A stretch of DNA of 64,000 bases from Tunturiibacter gelidiferens (GTDB lineage: Bacteria > Acidobacteriota > Terriglobia > Terriglobales > Acidobacteriaceae), in assembly GCF_013410115.1 (NCBI RefSeq), contig NZ_JACCCV010000002.1, forward strand, positions 930,001-994,000, written 5' to 3'. The position numbers were made by a program, and so were the translations under genes. The notes beneath the pieces were generated by a model that saw nothing but the letters and a program-made list of their open reading frames with translations, did no database searches and was not told the DNA's origin. Below, piece by piece: positions 7,983-16,758 of this stretch (the stretch's first letter is position 1; each line of letters begins with the position of its first letter).

Positions 7983-9620
7983 TTGACTATATTCAGCATA
8001 AACATGAAAGACTCGGCCGCCGCGCTCTTGCCTACCTCCTGGTTATCCCTCTTCGTCTTAGCCATCCTCACTTCAACCGGCTTTGCACAAACGACTCCCT
8101 CTGCCAAAAGTTCTTCCTGCCAAATCGATAAAGTTGTCCCCACCCCAACCGAGTTGGCGTTTTATCGTGAAGACTATAAAAAATCGGCCGACCTCGCCGC
8201 GGCCGAATACAAGGCCGACCCCAAAAATAGCCGTAGTCGGCAGCTTGAGATTGACAGCCTGATAGGTCAGGGCAAACTCGACGAAGCCAGGAAAAAAACC
8301 GATGCATGGACGCTCGCCGAACCAACAGATCCTGTTGCGATCGTCACTGCAGGCGAACTCCGCCACGCTGAAGGAGACTGGCTGGAATCCTATGCGCTTA
8401 TGCTCAAGGCGCTCAAGCTCGACCCCTGTCTCCCCGCCGCCTACGAGGGACTAGCTAAGTACGAATCGCTCGCCGGTTATCACGCCACCGCCCAAAAACA
8501 CCTTGCACTCGCCCATCAGCTCAGCCCTAATAATGAGAACATCCGCTTCGCGTGGATCAACTCCCTGAACGACGAACAGTCCGCGACCGAACTTGCAAAT
8601 TTTGTCCACGACGCCAAATCGATCGACGACAAACGTCGGGCTACACTGACCAGACAGCTCGCACAGGAAGACTCGGAACTCAAAAACCGTTGCGAACTAT
8701 CGTCTGCAACCGGCCCCCTGCGAATACCGATGACGCCCGTCTACGGTGCCATCGGTATCGACCACTACGGTCTTGAAATCGCCTTCAACGGACACAAGCG
8801 CACCCTCCAGATCGACACCGGCGCCAGCGGATTTCTCCTTGCGCACAGCGTATTCGCCGGAATGGGTCTGCAAAAGGTGAGCTCCTCCCGCGTCTGGGGC
8901 TTCGGTGATCAGGGGTCCAACGCCATCGACCAATTCACCGCCGCGTCAGTTCGTATCGGAGGCATCGAGTTCAAAAACTGCAACGTCGGTGCTCTGGAAA
9001 ACTTCAGCGTCTTGGGCGGCGGCCACATCGGCCAGGCCCTCGATACGAGCGACGGCCTCGTCGGCACCGACATCTTCTCTCGTTACCTCGTCACTCTCGA
9101 CTACGTAAAACACGAGATCCGCCTTGAGCCGTTGCCCCAACTTTCCTCCGCTCCCACCGCACCACTAGACGCACTCGGTGGTGATCCGGCAAATGATCTC
9201 ACCAGCTTCGACCGCTTCAAAGCGCCATCCATGCAGAATTGGACAAGCATCTACCGCCGGGGTCATCAACTCATCATGCCCGTCGTCATCAACAGCAGCA
9301 AGCCGACGCTCTTTATTGTCGACACCGGCTCGTTCACCAACTTGATCGACACTGATTTCGCAAAACAAATGACCCAAACAAAGGACTCCATGACCTTTAT
9401 CCGCGGTGTCTCCGGAGTAAGCAAACTGAAAGAAGCCGGCAGCTTCACCGCAGACTTCGCCGGCCTTCGGCTTCCCGTCACCGGGATGGACTCGATCAAC
9501 CTGTCACGATTCGACGGAGTTCACGGCTTCCTCGGCTACCCCACTCTCCAACAACTCGTCATGCACATCGATTATCGCGACAACCTCGTTTTATTCGAAG
9601 CACCCACCGCGCACAAGTGA
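7983..9620 (+). CDS. Exported TPR-like / retropepsin-type aspartic protease protein
   Basis: About 545 residues. Start choice is open: TTG 7983 has GGAAGGA ten bases upstream, while ATG 8004 gives a cleaner signal peptide (MKDSAAALLPTSWLSLFVLA, cleavage near GFA-QT). Residues ~60-230 look like tetratricopeptide helices (YKKSADLAAAEYKADPKNSRSR; WLESYALMLKALKLDPCLPAAYEGLAKYE). Two Asp-Thr-Gly active-site motifs follow, LQIDTGASGF (~277) and LFIVDTGSFTNLID (~444), each in a retropepsin-like domain, so one chain could supply both catalytic aspartates. Probable periplasmic location. Whether it is an active protease is not established. Confidence 0.72.
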   Translation: MTIFSINMKDSAAALLPTSWLSLFVLAILTSTGFAQTTPSAKSSSCQIDKVVPTPTELAFYREDYKKSADLAAAEYKADPKNSRSRQLEIDSLIGQGKLDEARKKTDAWTLAEPTDPVAIVTAGELRHAEGDWLESYALMLKALKLDPCLPAAYEGLAKYESLAGYHATAQKHLALAHQLSPNNENIRFAWINSLNDEQSATELANFVHDAKSIDDKRRATLTRQLAQEDSELKNRCELSSATGPLRIPMTPVYGAIGIDHYGLEIAFNGHKRTLQIDTGASGFLLAHSVFAGMGLQKVSSSRVWGFGDQGSNAIDQFTAASVRIGGIEFKNCNVGALENFSVLGGGHIGQALDTSDGLVGTDIFSRYLVTLDYVKHEIRLEPLPQLSSAPTAPLDALGGDPANDLTSFDRFKAPSMQNWTSIYRRGHQLIMPVVINSSKPTLFIVDTGSFTNLIDTDFAKQMTQTKDSMTFIRGVSGVSKLKEAGSFTADFAGLRLPVTGMDSINLSRFDGVHGFLGYPTLQQLVMHIDYRDNLVLFEAPTAHK

Positions 9621-9766
9621 AGGGAGATTAGCCAATCCCAGTAAGTCGACGTGCGCTCGAAATCCCTTTGTCAACAAACGCATCAAGACGCCACGGTTCC
9701 ACCTTCGGAAGGGGAAGGGGGGAGGGGTACCCCACGGTGCCACCCGCCAGATATACTCGCTCCTCA

Positions 9767-10183
9767 ATGCCTAATACGCCTCCAATCCGCGTTCTAGTCG
9801 CAAAACCCGGCCTCGACGGCCACGACCGCGGCGCAAAAATCATCGCCCGCGCCCTCCGCGACGCCGGCATGGAGGTCATCTACACCGGCCTCCGCCAGAC
9901 CCCCGAGATGATCGTCTCCGCCGCCATCCAGGAGGACGTCGACTGCATCGGCCTCTCCATCCTCTCCGGCGCTCACAACGTCATCGTCCCCCGCATCACC
10001 GCCCTGCTCCGCGAACAGAAAGCCGAAGACATCCTCCTCGTCCTGGGAGGCACCATCCCCGACGAGGATCAGCCGAAATTAAAAGAAAACGGCGTCTCGG
10101 CCATCTTCGGACCGGGAACGGCGCTTGAAACCACCATCACCTTCATCCGTGAAAACGTAAAACCGCGAACCTTTGCTCTTTGA
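9767..10183 (+). CDS. Cobalamin-binding (methylmalonyl-CoA mutase C-terminal) protein
   Basis: 138 residues from ATG 9767. It is a stand-alone B12-binding Rossmann domain: DGHDRG (residues 17-22) contains the His19 that ligates cobalt, followed by LSILSGAH and [15 protein letters not shown]. This corresponds to the C-terminal domain or small subunit of methylmalonyl-CoA and related acyl-CoA mutases, which isomerise carbon skeletons in propionate and branched-chain catabolism. The catalytic barrel subunit is not in the window. The gene converges on the leucine/acyl-CoA operon. A longer frame from 9668 exists, but its first 33 residues are low-complexity and unlike the family. Confidence 0.88.
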   Translation: MPNTPPIRVLVAKPGLDGHDRGAKIIARALRDAGMEVIYTGLRQTPEMIVSAAIQEDVDCIGLSILSGAHNVIVPRITALLREQKAEDILLVLGGTIPDEDQPKLKENGVSAIFGPGTALETTITFIRENVKPRTFAL

Positions 10184-10190
10184 AAACTAA

Positions 10191-10385
10191 TGTCCTGCCG
10201 GACGAGCCGCCTGCGCGGCGCGCGGTCACTTCGTGGCACTTATACCGGTCTCGGCAGGATGAACTTCTGCAGGCCTCCCGTTGGTCGGAATGATCATTCC
10301 TCGTGACCAACGGGAGCGCCAACCGAAGGGGTATACAAGTCACGAAGTGACCGCCGCCCGCGCAGGGCACCCGTCCGGCAGGACA
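10191..10385. repeat. 195-bp nested inverted-repeat element, copy 1 of 3
   Basis: Outer perfect 14-bp inverted repeat TGTCCTGCCGGACG (10191-10204) / CGTCCGGCAGGACA (10372-10385). Inside it is a second pair of arms, GCGGTCACTTCGTG with a mirrored CACGAAGTGACCGC, each next to TATACC/GGTATA. At the apex is a 12-bp hairpin CTCCCGTTGGTC / GACCAACGGGAG. The whole can fold as one long stem on either strand. It fills the gap between the convergent B12-binding and SDR genes. Related copies lie at 19795 and 43716. No coding capacity was seen. Confidence 0.9.
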
Positions 10386-10391
10386 AATCAA

Positions 10392-11129
10392 CTACCAGGG
10401 CAGCGCCTTACCAAGGTGAAGAAACTCACCATTCGGCCCACTATCCTGCAGCGTAGCCAATTCCACCGAGGTCTTCGCCCCAGTCACGATATCGAGCTGC
10501 GCGCCCTCGCCGCCCATATCCGTCTTCACCCACCCGGGGTGCGCCGAGTTCACCTTGATCTTTGTATCCTTCAACTCATGCGCAAGGTGAATCGAAAACG
10601 AATTGAGCGCCGCCTTCGAAGCGTCATAAGCGAACGTCTTCGCATCGTAGATAAACGACCCCGGCGTAGCGTGCAACGTATTCGAGCCCAGGATGCTCGA
10701 AAGATTCACAATCCGCCCACCCAGACTCTTCTTCAAAAGAGGCAGCAGCGCCTGAGTCAGACCCACCACCGCAAAGAAGTTCGTATTGAACGTCTTCTGC
10801 AAAATTTCTTTTGAGGTCGTGGAGGTCGCATTTCCCTTCCGCCCATCCAGAAAGATTCCGGCATTATTGACCAGGATATCGAGCACGCCATAATCCTTCT
10901 CGATCAACTTCGCCACCGCCGCATAGTCCGCGGGATTATCCACATCAAGCTTCACCGCCCGAGCTTCCACACCGTCCTTCTTCAGCTCGGCCACCGCAGC
11001 TTCGCCCTTGGCCACATCGCGAACGCCAATCAGCACAGTAATCCCGAGCTTCCCAAGCTGCCGAGCCGTCTCCAGACCAATTCCCTTATTTCCACCCGTA
11101 ATCAGCGCAACCTTTTTGTCAGTACTCAT
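10392..11129 (-). CDS. SDR-family NAD(P)-dependent oxidoreductase
   Basis: 245 residues, classical short-chain dehydrogenase/reductase. TGGNKGIG (~11-18) binds the nucleotide, NNAG follows at ~88-91, and the catalytic triad reads Ser144 (NLSSILGS), Tyr168 and Lys172 (YDASK), with HPGWVKTDMGG after it. The sequence resembles carbonyl reductase/SDR proteins acting on small aldehydes or ketones; the substrate is not readable. It is the most downstream gene of the minus-strand run that begins with the carboxylase at 15.4 kb, and ends beside a 195-bp palindromic element. Confidence 0.87.
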   Translation of the reverse strand: MSTDKKVALITGGNKGIGLETARQLGKLGITVLIGVRDVAKGEAAVAELKKDGVEARAVKLDVDNPADYAAVAKLIEKDYGVLDILVNNAGIFLDGRKGNATSTTSKEILQKTFNTNFFAVVGLTQALLPLLKKSLGGRIVNLSSILGSNTLHATPGSFIYDAKTFAYDASKAALNSFSIHLAHELKDTKIKVNSAHPGWVKTDMGGEGAQLDIVTGAKTSVELATLQDSGPNGEFLHLGKALPW

Positions 11130-11166
11130 CCAAACTCACCTCATCACAGATCTGACTGCAAACCAC

Positions 11167-11616
11167 TTACTCATGGGATGCGTGTGACGCCAGATAAGCC
11201 GCAAAACGTTCCGCATACTTTGGCGGCAAGCACATCTTCTTCATATTCTTGCCCACCACAACATGCACCGTCTCGCCCTCGCACAGCAACGCGCCATCGG
11301 CAATCCGCAACACCTTGTAGCGAAATTTAATCACCGCCCCGCGCGCGGCCATCAACCTCGTCTCGACCATTAGCTCATCGTCATACCTGGCCGGCGCACG
11401 GTATCGCACATGCACCTCCACCACCGCAATCCCGCAGCCCTCTTCCACCTCCATTCGCTTGTAGTCCAACCCCATATTGCGGATCAACTCTACCCGGCCC
11501 ACCTCAAACCAGATCAGGTAGTTCGAGTGATATACCACGCCCATCTGGTCGGTCTCGGCATACCGCACCCGTATCCGGGCCTCCCCAACACGCTTCTCTG
11601 CGACAACTTCAGTCAT
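11167..11616 (-). CDS. YbgC/4-hydroxybenzoyl-CoA-type acyl-CoA thioesterase
   Basis: 149 residues, a hotdog-fold thioesterase. The signature RVRYAETDQMGVVYHSNYLIWFE places the catalytic aspartate at about residue 23, followed by the conserved VYH-NY. It hydrolyses an acyl-CoA in the cytosol; chain length cannot be deduced. It lies between the crotonase and SDR genes of the catabolic run and may recycle CoA from the same pathway. YbgC proteins otherwise sit beside tol-pal genes, which is not the case here. Confidence 0.85.
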   Translation of the reverse strand: MTEVVAEKRVGEARIRVRYAETDQMGVVYHSNYLIWFEVGRVELIRNMGLDYKRMEVEEGCGIAVVEVHVRYRAPARYDDELMVETRLMAARGAVIKFRYKVLRIADGALLCEGETVHVVVGKNMKKMCLPPKYAERFAAYLASHASHE

Positions 11617-11692
11617 CCAGACAGTCTACCTAATCGGAACCACGATCCTGATCGATCTGCATCCGAGTCGTTCCAGCTACGCGTCCCCGCAA

Positions 11693-12478
11693 CTACAAGC
11701 CCCTTCCCCAAACTGGCTTCCTCTTCTCCAGAAACGCCGCCACGCCCTCGCGAAAATCATGCGTCCCTCTGGCCTCCGCATTCGCCGCCAGTGCCTCTGC
11801 AATCGCCGCATCCAACCACGGCTTATTCTGCGCCCTCAGCAACCGCTTCGTTGCCGCCATCGCCTCCGGACTGTTAGCCCGCAACATCCCCACCAGCTCC
11901 AGCGTCCGAGCCGTCAGCTTCTCCGCGTCGACAACCTCATTCACCAACCCCAAACGCTGCGCCTCTTCGCTGGTAAAGATCCGCCCCGTCAGCAACAGGT
12001 CCCGAGCCGGCTTCTCCCCAATCTGCAACACAAGAAAAGCCGACACGACCGCCGGCACAAATCCGATCTTCACCTCCGTGTACCCGAACTTCGCACCCGG
12101 CACCGCCAGTGTAAAGTCGCACATCGTCGCCAGCCCGGTCCCACCCGCAATCGCAGCTCCGTGCACCGCCGCAATCGTAGGCTTCGGCAGCTCATATAAT
12201 GTTCGAAACAGCCGCGCAATCCGCTCCGCGTCCGCGGTGTGTTCCGCAGCAGACTTGTCATTCATCCCCTGCAGCGCGCTCAAATCCAACCCGGCACAAA
12301 ACGCCTCACCCGCACCCGCGAACACCACCACACTACAATCGCTCGCAGCAGCCTCTTCCATCGCCCGAATCAACTCCTGTTGCATCTCCGGCGTCATCGC
12401 ATTGCGCCGTTCCGGACGATTCAACGTAATCATCCGAACTCCATCCACATCCGTAACTAAAATCGTTACATAACTCAC
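11693..12478 (-). CDS. Enoyl-CoA hydratase/isomerase family protein (methylglutaconyl-CoA hydratase-like)
   Basis: 261 residues with the crotonase fold: LNRPERRNAMTPEM, the oxyanion-hole segment GEAFCAGLDLSAL, and GGTGLATMCDFTLA then FGYTEVKIGFVPA. Between HMG-CoA lyase and the carboxylase gene it fits methylglutaconyl-CoA hydratase (LiuC/AUH) of leucine breakdown. The first of the two catalytic glutamates of the family (in GGLELA of typical hydratases) appears as Gly here; the second (TEVKIG) is kept. It may therefore differ in mechanism or substrate. Assignment to leucine catabolism is inferred mainly from the neighbours. Confidence 0.8.
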   Translation of the reverse strand: MSYVTILVTDVDGVRMITLNRPERRNAMTPEMQQELIRAMEEAAASDCSVVVFAGAGEAFCAGLDLSALQGMNDKSAAEHTADAERIARLFRTLYELPKPTIAAVHGAAIAGGTGLATMCDFTLAVPGAKFGYTEVKIGFVPAVVSAFLVLQIGEKPARDLLLTGRIFTSEEAQRLGLVNEVVDAEKLTARTLELVGMLRANSPEAMAATKRLLRAQNKPWLDAAIAEALAANAEARGTHDFREGVAAFLEKRKPVWGRGL

Positions 12479-12543
12479 AAAAAGCCTCCTAACTCTGTCC
12501 TCCGCCAGCCCAGCTAGCTCGCTGATCAGCTGACTCGCTGCTC

Positions 12544-13416
12544 TTACTGCACTCTCTCACCATATTTCCGAGAGATCTCCGCACTCGCCGCCAGCAACCC
12601 ATCCAACGGCCGCAGCGGCTCCAACTCCGCCCCCAGCCCCTTCAACTCCGCCAGCAGCACCTCGGTCGCGACATTCCCCACCAGCGCATCCTGCGCAAAC
12701 GGGCATCCACCCAGGCCGCCAATCGCCGCATCGAACCGCCTGCACCCAGCCTCGTACGCCGCGCGAATCTTCTCCGCAGCCTGATCCGGCCGCGCATGCA
12801 GATGCACCCCAATCTCAATCCCCTCATGCACCGCCAGAACATCCGCCACCAGATCGCTCACCTGCTTCGGCGTCGCCAGCCCCACCGTATCCGCCAGCGA
12901 GATCTGTGTCACCCCGCTATCGGCCAGCAGATCGCAAGCCGCCACCACCTCATCGATGTCCCAGGCCTCGCCATAAGGATTCCCAAACGCCATCGAGATA
13001 TACGCCACCACATCCATCCCAGCCTTGTACGCCAGCGTGCCCACCTTCTCCAGCTCTTCCAGCGCCTCCTCCGGCGTCTGCCCTTGGTTCCTCTGCAAAA
13101 ACGTAGGCGACACCGAATAGGGAAATCCCAGCGTCTGCACGCTACCCGTCTTCACCGCTCGCTCCGCACCCTTCGCATTCACGACGATGCCAATAATCTC
13201 CACATCATCCGGCGGATCCAGATACTCCAGCACCAGCTCCGAGTCCGCCATCTGCGGCACCGCCGACCGCGAAACAAAGCTCACCGCATCGATATGCTTG
13301 AACCCCGCCGCAATCAACACCCGCAGATAATCCGCCTTCACCTCCGCCGGCATATTCTTCGGCAGCCCCTGCCAAGCATCCCGCGGACACTCAATGATTT
13401 TCACGTGATCAGACAT
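12544..13416 (-). CDS. Hydroxymethylglutaryl-CoA lyase
   Basis: 290 residues, a DRE-TIM-like barrel. IECPRDAWQGLP carries the conserved Arg-Asp and Gln, GVHLHARPD the metal-binding His-x-His, and GGLGGCPFA (~233-241) the catalytic cysteine loop of HMG-CoA lyases. It cleaves HMG-CoA to acetoacetate and acetyl-CoA, the last step of leucine degradation. Its ATG overlaps the stop of the small membrane protein upstream (ATG within GATGTCTGA), suggesting translational coupling. Confidence 0.9.
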   Translation of the reverse strand: MSDHVKIIECPRDAWQGLPKNMPAEVKADYLRVLIAAGFKHIDAVSFVSRSAVPQMADSELVLEYLDPPDDVEIIGIVVNAKGAERAVKTGSVQTLGFPYSVSPTFLQRNQGQTPEEALEELEKVGTLAYKAGMDVVAYISMAFGNPYGEAWDIDEVVAACDLLADSGVTQISLADTVGLATPKQVSDLVADVLAVHEGIEIGVHLHARPDQAAEKIRAAYEAGCRRFDAAIGGLGGCPFAQDALVGNVATEVLLAELKGLGAELEPLRPLDGLLAASAEISRKYGERVQ

Positions 13417-13660
13417 CTTTATTAATCCTCTGCCGTATGAAGACCACGCCGACGCGCACAGTCACAAATAAGTACGTGAGAAACAACAATACGGAAAGCC
13501 AGCTCAGCCAATAGAGTCCGGAGGGCATCGCCGTCCCAGCGAAACCCAATCCCCAAAAACCAATTAGGACCAAGCCCACTAAGACCGATCCAGGAACGGC
13601 CCAGAGAATCACGGCCAACCACCCGTAATCCGACAAGACTTCCACTCCTTTGGAGATCAC
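13409..13660 (-). CDS. Small two-helix membrane protein in the leucine operon
   Basis: 83 residues with two clear hydrophobic helices (WLAVILWAVPGSVLVGLVLIGFW and YWLSWLSVLLFLTYLFVTVRVG) and a basic C-terminal end (RQRINKDV). I do not recognise the family. The start GTG overlaps the stop of the carboxylase beta gene (GTGA), and its own stop overlaps the HMG-CoA lyase start, so it is tightly embedded in the operon. A role in pathway-linked transport or membrane anchoring is only a guess. Confidence 0.7.
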   Translation of the reverse strand: MISKGVEVLSDYGWLAVILWAVPGSVLVGLVLIGFWGLGFAGTAMPSGLYWLSWLSVLLFLTYLFVTVRVGVVFIRQRINKDV

Positions 13661-15414
13661 GTCTGCAAAACCCCCGGATTAAACCTAGCCACGTCAGGGT
13701 TCAAACTAGCCGCCTCCAACGCCGTCGTCAAAACCTCCCGCGTCTTCACCGGGTCAATAATCGCATCGATCCAAAGCCGCGCCGCCCCATACCTCGGATC
13801 GGCCTGCGCATCATACGACGACTTGATCTCGTCATACAGCGCCTTCTTCTCCGCATCCGACAGCACCTGCCCCCCACGCTCCATCTGCTTCGCCCTCACT
13901 TCTGCCAGCGTATTCGCCGCCGAAGCCCCGCTCATCACCGCATACCGAGCCGTAGGCCACGCAAACAAAAACCGCGGATCATAAGCCTTCCCGCACATCG
14001 CATAGTGCCCCGCCCCAAAGCTCCCACCCACAATCACCGTAATCTTCGGTACGACGCTCGTACTCACCGCACTCACCATCTTCGCCCCAGCACGAATAAT
14101 CCCACTCCACTCCGCATCCTTCCCCACCATGAACCCATTCACATCATGCAGAAAGATCAGCGGCACCAGACTCTGATTGCAATCCATAATGAACCGCGCC
14201 GCCTTCTGCGCACTCTCCGTATAGATCACCCCGCCGAACTCCGTTCGCTTCTCTCCCGCCTGCGGCCCCACCGCAACCGTCTGCGACTGGTGCATCTTCT
14301 GATTCGCCACAATCCCCACGGCCCGCCCGCCAATCCGCGCATACCCACACAACACCGTCCGCCCAAACTCCGCCTTGTACTCATCGAACTCGCTACGATC
14401 CACAATCCGCGCAATCACCTCGCGCATGTCATACACATTGCTCGCAGCCTTCGCTGGATCGGGATCGATCAACCCATACAAATCCTCCGCGGCAAACTTC
14501 GGCGCGTCCTTCCCCCCGTCATACGCAACAACACTAAACGGCGCCTTGGCAGGCGAACCAATCTTCCCCACCAGAGAACGTAACCGTGCCAGGCACAGAT
14601 GATCATTTGGCTCCTTGAAGTCCACGGTGCCCGAGATCTCCGCATGCATCGCCGCCCCACCCAGCTCCTCGGCGTCCGTCTTCTGCCCAATCGCCGCCTG
14701 CACCAGCGACGGCCCCGCCAGAAACAACCCCGATCCTTCCGTCATCAACACCGTATCCGTCATCACGGGCAGATAAGCGCCACCCGCCACGCACATCCCC
14801 ATAATCGCCGTTATCTGCGGCACCCCCAGCGAACTCATCACCGCATTATTGCGAAACACCCTGCCAAAATCATCCGTATCCGGAAACACATCCTCCTGCA
14901 GCGGCAGAAACACCCCAGCCGAATCCACCAGATACAGAGTCGGAATCCGGTTCTCCAGCGCAATCGTCTGCGCCCGCAGCACCTTCTTCGCCGTCATCGG
15001 AAAAAACGCCCCTGCCTTCACCGTCGCATCATTTGCCACGATCATGCACAGCCGCCCACTCACCCGACCCAGCCCTGTCACCACACCCGCCGCCGGAGCA
15101 CCACCATACTCGCCATACATTTCATACGCGGCCCACAGCCCCAACTCCAGAAACTCGCTGCCCTCATCCAGCAACAGCGCCAGCCGCTCCCGCACCGTCA
15201 GCCGCCCCTTGGCCCTCTGCGCCTCCGCCGCCTTCGCCCCGCCACCCAGCCGAATCTCGTCCTCCGAAACCCGCAAAGCCGCCATCAATACCTGCAACGC
15301 TGCACGATTCGCTCCAAACCGCGCCGCCTTCACATCCAGCTTCGACCCCAACACACTCTCCAACTTCGACTCCTCCGCTGACCGGCCATTCACAAAAGCT
15401 CGCCAGCCTAGCAT
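13657..15414 (-). CDS. Acyl-CoA carboxylase beta subunit (methylcrotonyl-CoA carboxylase-like)
   Basis: 585 residues, carboxyltransferase with two crotonase-like halves. KGRLTVRERLALLLDEGSEFLELG, then FPMTAKKVLRAQTIALENRIPTLYLVDSAGVFLPLQEDVFPD and GAGHYAMCGKAYDPRFLFAWPTARYAVMSG are typical of methylcrotonyl-CoA carboxylase beta (MccB/LiuB). With its biotin-carrying alpha subunit, absent here, it carboxylates 3-methylcrotonyl-CoA. The next genes (HMG-CoA lyase, crotonase) fit the leucine pathway. The first ~17 residues exceed the usual family start, so a start nearer LESVLGSKLD is possible. Confidence 0.9.
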   Translation of the reverse strand: MLGWRAFVNGRSAEESKLESVLGSKLDVKAARFGANRAALQVLMAALRVSEDEIRLGGGAKAAEAQRAKGRLTVRERLALLLDEGSEFLELGLWAAYEMYGEYGGAPAAGVVTGLGRVSGRLCMIVANDATVKAGAFFPMTAKKVLRAQTIALENRIPTLYLVDSAGVFLPLQEDVFPDTDDFGRVFRNNAVMSSLGVPQITAIMGMCVAGGAYLPVMTDTVLMTEGSGLFLAGPSLVQAAIGQKTDAEELGGAAMHAEISGTVDFKEPNDHLCLARLRSLVGKIGSPAKAPFSVVAYDGGKDAPKFAAEDLYGLIDPDPAKAASNVYDMREVIARIVDRSEFDEYKAEFGRTVLCGYARIGGRAVGIVANQKMHQSQTVAVGPQAGEKRTEFGGVIYTESAQKAARFIMDCNQSLVPLIFLHDVNGFMVGKDAEWSGIIRAGAKMVSAVSTSVVPKITVIVGGSFGAGHYAMCGKAYDPRFLFAWPTARYAVMSGASAANTLAEVRAKQMERGGQVLSDAEKKALYDEIKSSYDAQADPRYGAARLWIDAIIDPVKTREVLTTALEAASLNPDVARFNPGVLQT

Positions 15415-15513
15415 CTTAGCCGCACATTAGGTTCACCGTCTCGTCCGAACACGTGTACCCTATCTTCGAACTGAATCCAGAGCTATTTCAGAGAACTTCC
15501 TTGGAGATACGGA

Positions 15514-15987
15514 ATGAACCTCCGCACTAAACTCGCACAGTTGATCCTGATCTCCAGCGTGCTTCTCCTGCCTGCCCGCGGCATCGCTCAAACCCCTACC
15601 GCCGACCTCGACAAATCCATCGATCTCTCCGTCGGAAGCCACGTCAAAGTTCAGCAGCTCCTCTTCAACCTCCAGCAAGCCGTCGCTAAGCACAACCCCG
15701 CCGCCGTCGCCGCCCTCGTTCACTACCCCATCAAGGTCAACCCCGGCAAGCGTCCCATAACCATCAAATCCCCCAAGGCCTTCATCAAGGATTACGACCG
15801 CATCATCACCCACGACATCTCCGACGTCATCCTCAAACAGAAATATGACGCTCTCTTCGTCAACTCCCAGGGCGTCATGCTCGGCGACGGCGAAGTCTGG
15901 ATCACGGGCTTCTGCCTCGACAAGAACTGCAAAAGCTCCGATATAAAAATCGGCACCATCCAGGACACCACAAACCTCAAACCATAA
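15514..15987 (+). CDS. Small secreted protein of unknown function
   Basis: 157 residues. A signal peptide (MNLRTKLAQLILISSVLLLP, cleavage near GIA-QT) is followed by a soluble domain: QQLLFNLQQAVAKHNPAAVAALVHYPIKVNPGK, KSPKAFIKDYDRIITHDI, then GVMLGDGEVWITGFCLDKNC. The helix, sheet and final strand pattern suggests an NTF2-like or cystatin-like fold, which I infer only from composition. Two cysteines near the end may pair in the periplasm. Divergent from the carboxylase operon. Confidence 0.7.
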   Translation: MNLRTKLAQLILISSVLLLPARGIAQTPTADLDKSIDLSVGSHVKVQQLLFNLQQAVAKHNPAAVAALVHYPIKVNPGKRPITIKSPKAFIKDYDRIITHDISDVILKQKYDALFVNSQGVMLGDGEVWITGFCLDKNCKSSDIKIGTIQDTTNLKP

Positions 15988-16033
15988 GCATTAACGCAGG
16001 CAGCAATGTCAGACTTATTTCATGTCCAATGAC

Positions 16034-16070
16034 GCCGGGTGCCCCATATCTCGATTTTGAGATGTGGGCA
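16034..16070 (+). repeat. Hairpin repeat (GGGTGCCCCA family), copy 1
   Basis: GCCGGGTGCCCCATATCTC followed by a short loop and GAGATGTGGGC, an imperfect stem. It lies in the spacer before pncA. A close relative is at 35391-35433 and a likely one inside the protease gene at ~6565. Confidence 0.6.
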
Positions 16071-16122
16071 TCGTCCGAAGGACGACCGTAGTCTTCACCT
16101 GTTGCACTACCATCAAGTCACC

Positions 16123-16758
16123 ATGCAACTCCAACCCACCGACGCGCTCTTAGTCATAGACCTCCAAAACGACTTCATGCCCGGCGGTACCTTGGCCATC
16201 GCAGACGGCAACGCCATAGTCCCCCTCATCAACGCCCTCGCAAAAAAGTTCGACCACGTCATCCTCACTCAGGACTGGCACCCCACCCAACACATCTCCT
16301 TCGCCACCACCCACGCCGCAACTCATGCGAACGCCCAGCCCTACGAGATCATCAAAGCCCCCTACGGCCCGCAGACACTCTGGCCCGAACACGTCCTGCA
16401 ACACACCGAAGGCGCAGCCTTCCATCCCGCCCTCCACATCCCCCACGCCGAGCTCATCCTCCGCAAAGGCTTCCGCCGCCACATCGACAGCTACTCTGCC
16501 TTCCTCGAAAACGACCACACCACACCCACCGGCCTCGCCGGCTACCTCCGCGAACGCAACCTCACCCGTCTCTTCCTCTGCGGCCTCGCCTACGACTTCT
16601 GCATCCGCTACTCCGCCCTCGACGGCCACGCCCTCGGCTTCGAAACCATCGTCGTCGAAGACGCCAGCCGCCCCGTCAACCTGCCCGGCTCAGTCGCAGA
16701 AACCAATGAAGCCCTAGCCGCCGCCGGCATTCCGCGCATAGCATCTAACACGCTGTGA
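16123..16758 (+). CDS. pncA: Nicotinamidase/pyrazinamidase
   Basis: 211 residues from ATG 16123. Isochorismatase-like hydrolase fold with the PncA signatures: catalytic Asp in LLVIDLQNDFMPGGTLA, metal-binding TQDWHPTQHISFA, and the nucleophile region FLCGLAYDFCIRYSALD. It deamidates nicotinamide to nicotinate for NAD salvage in the cytosol. An upstream extension to 16039 would translate the hairpin repeat, so the inner ATG is preferred. The stop overlaps the GTG of the next gene. Confidence 0.93.
   Translation: MQLQPTDALLVIDLQNDFMPGGTLAIADGNAIVPLINALAKKFDHVILTQDWHPTQHISFATTHAATHANAQPYEIIKAPYGPQTLWPEHVLQHTEGAAFHPALHIPHAELILRKGFRRHIDSYSAFLENDHTTPTGLAGYLRERNLTRLFLCGLAYDFCIRYSALDGHALGFETIVVEDASRPVNLPGSVAETNEALAAAGIPRIASNTL

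Noticed and set aside
9668-9766. N-terminal extension of the B12-binding protein
   Set aside because: Residues are low-complexity and contain no family similarity; ATG 9767 gives the normal start.
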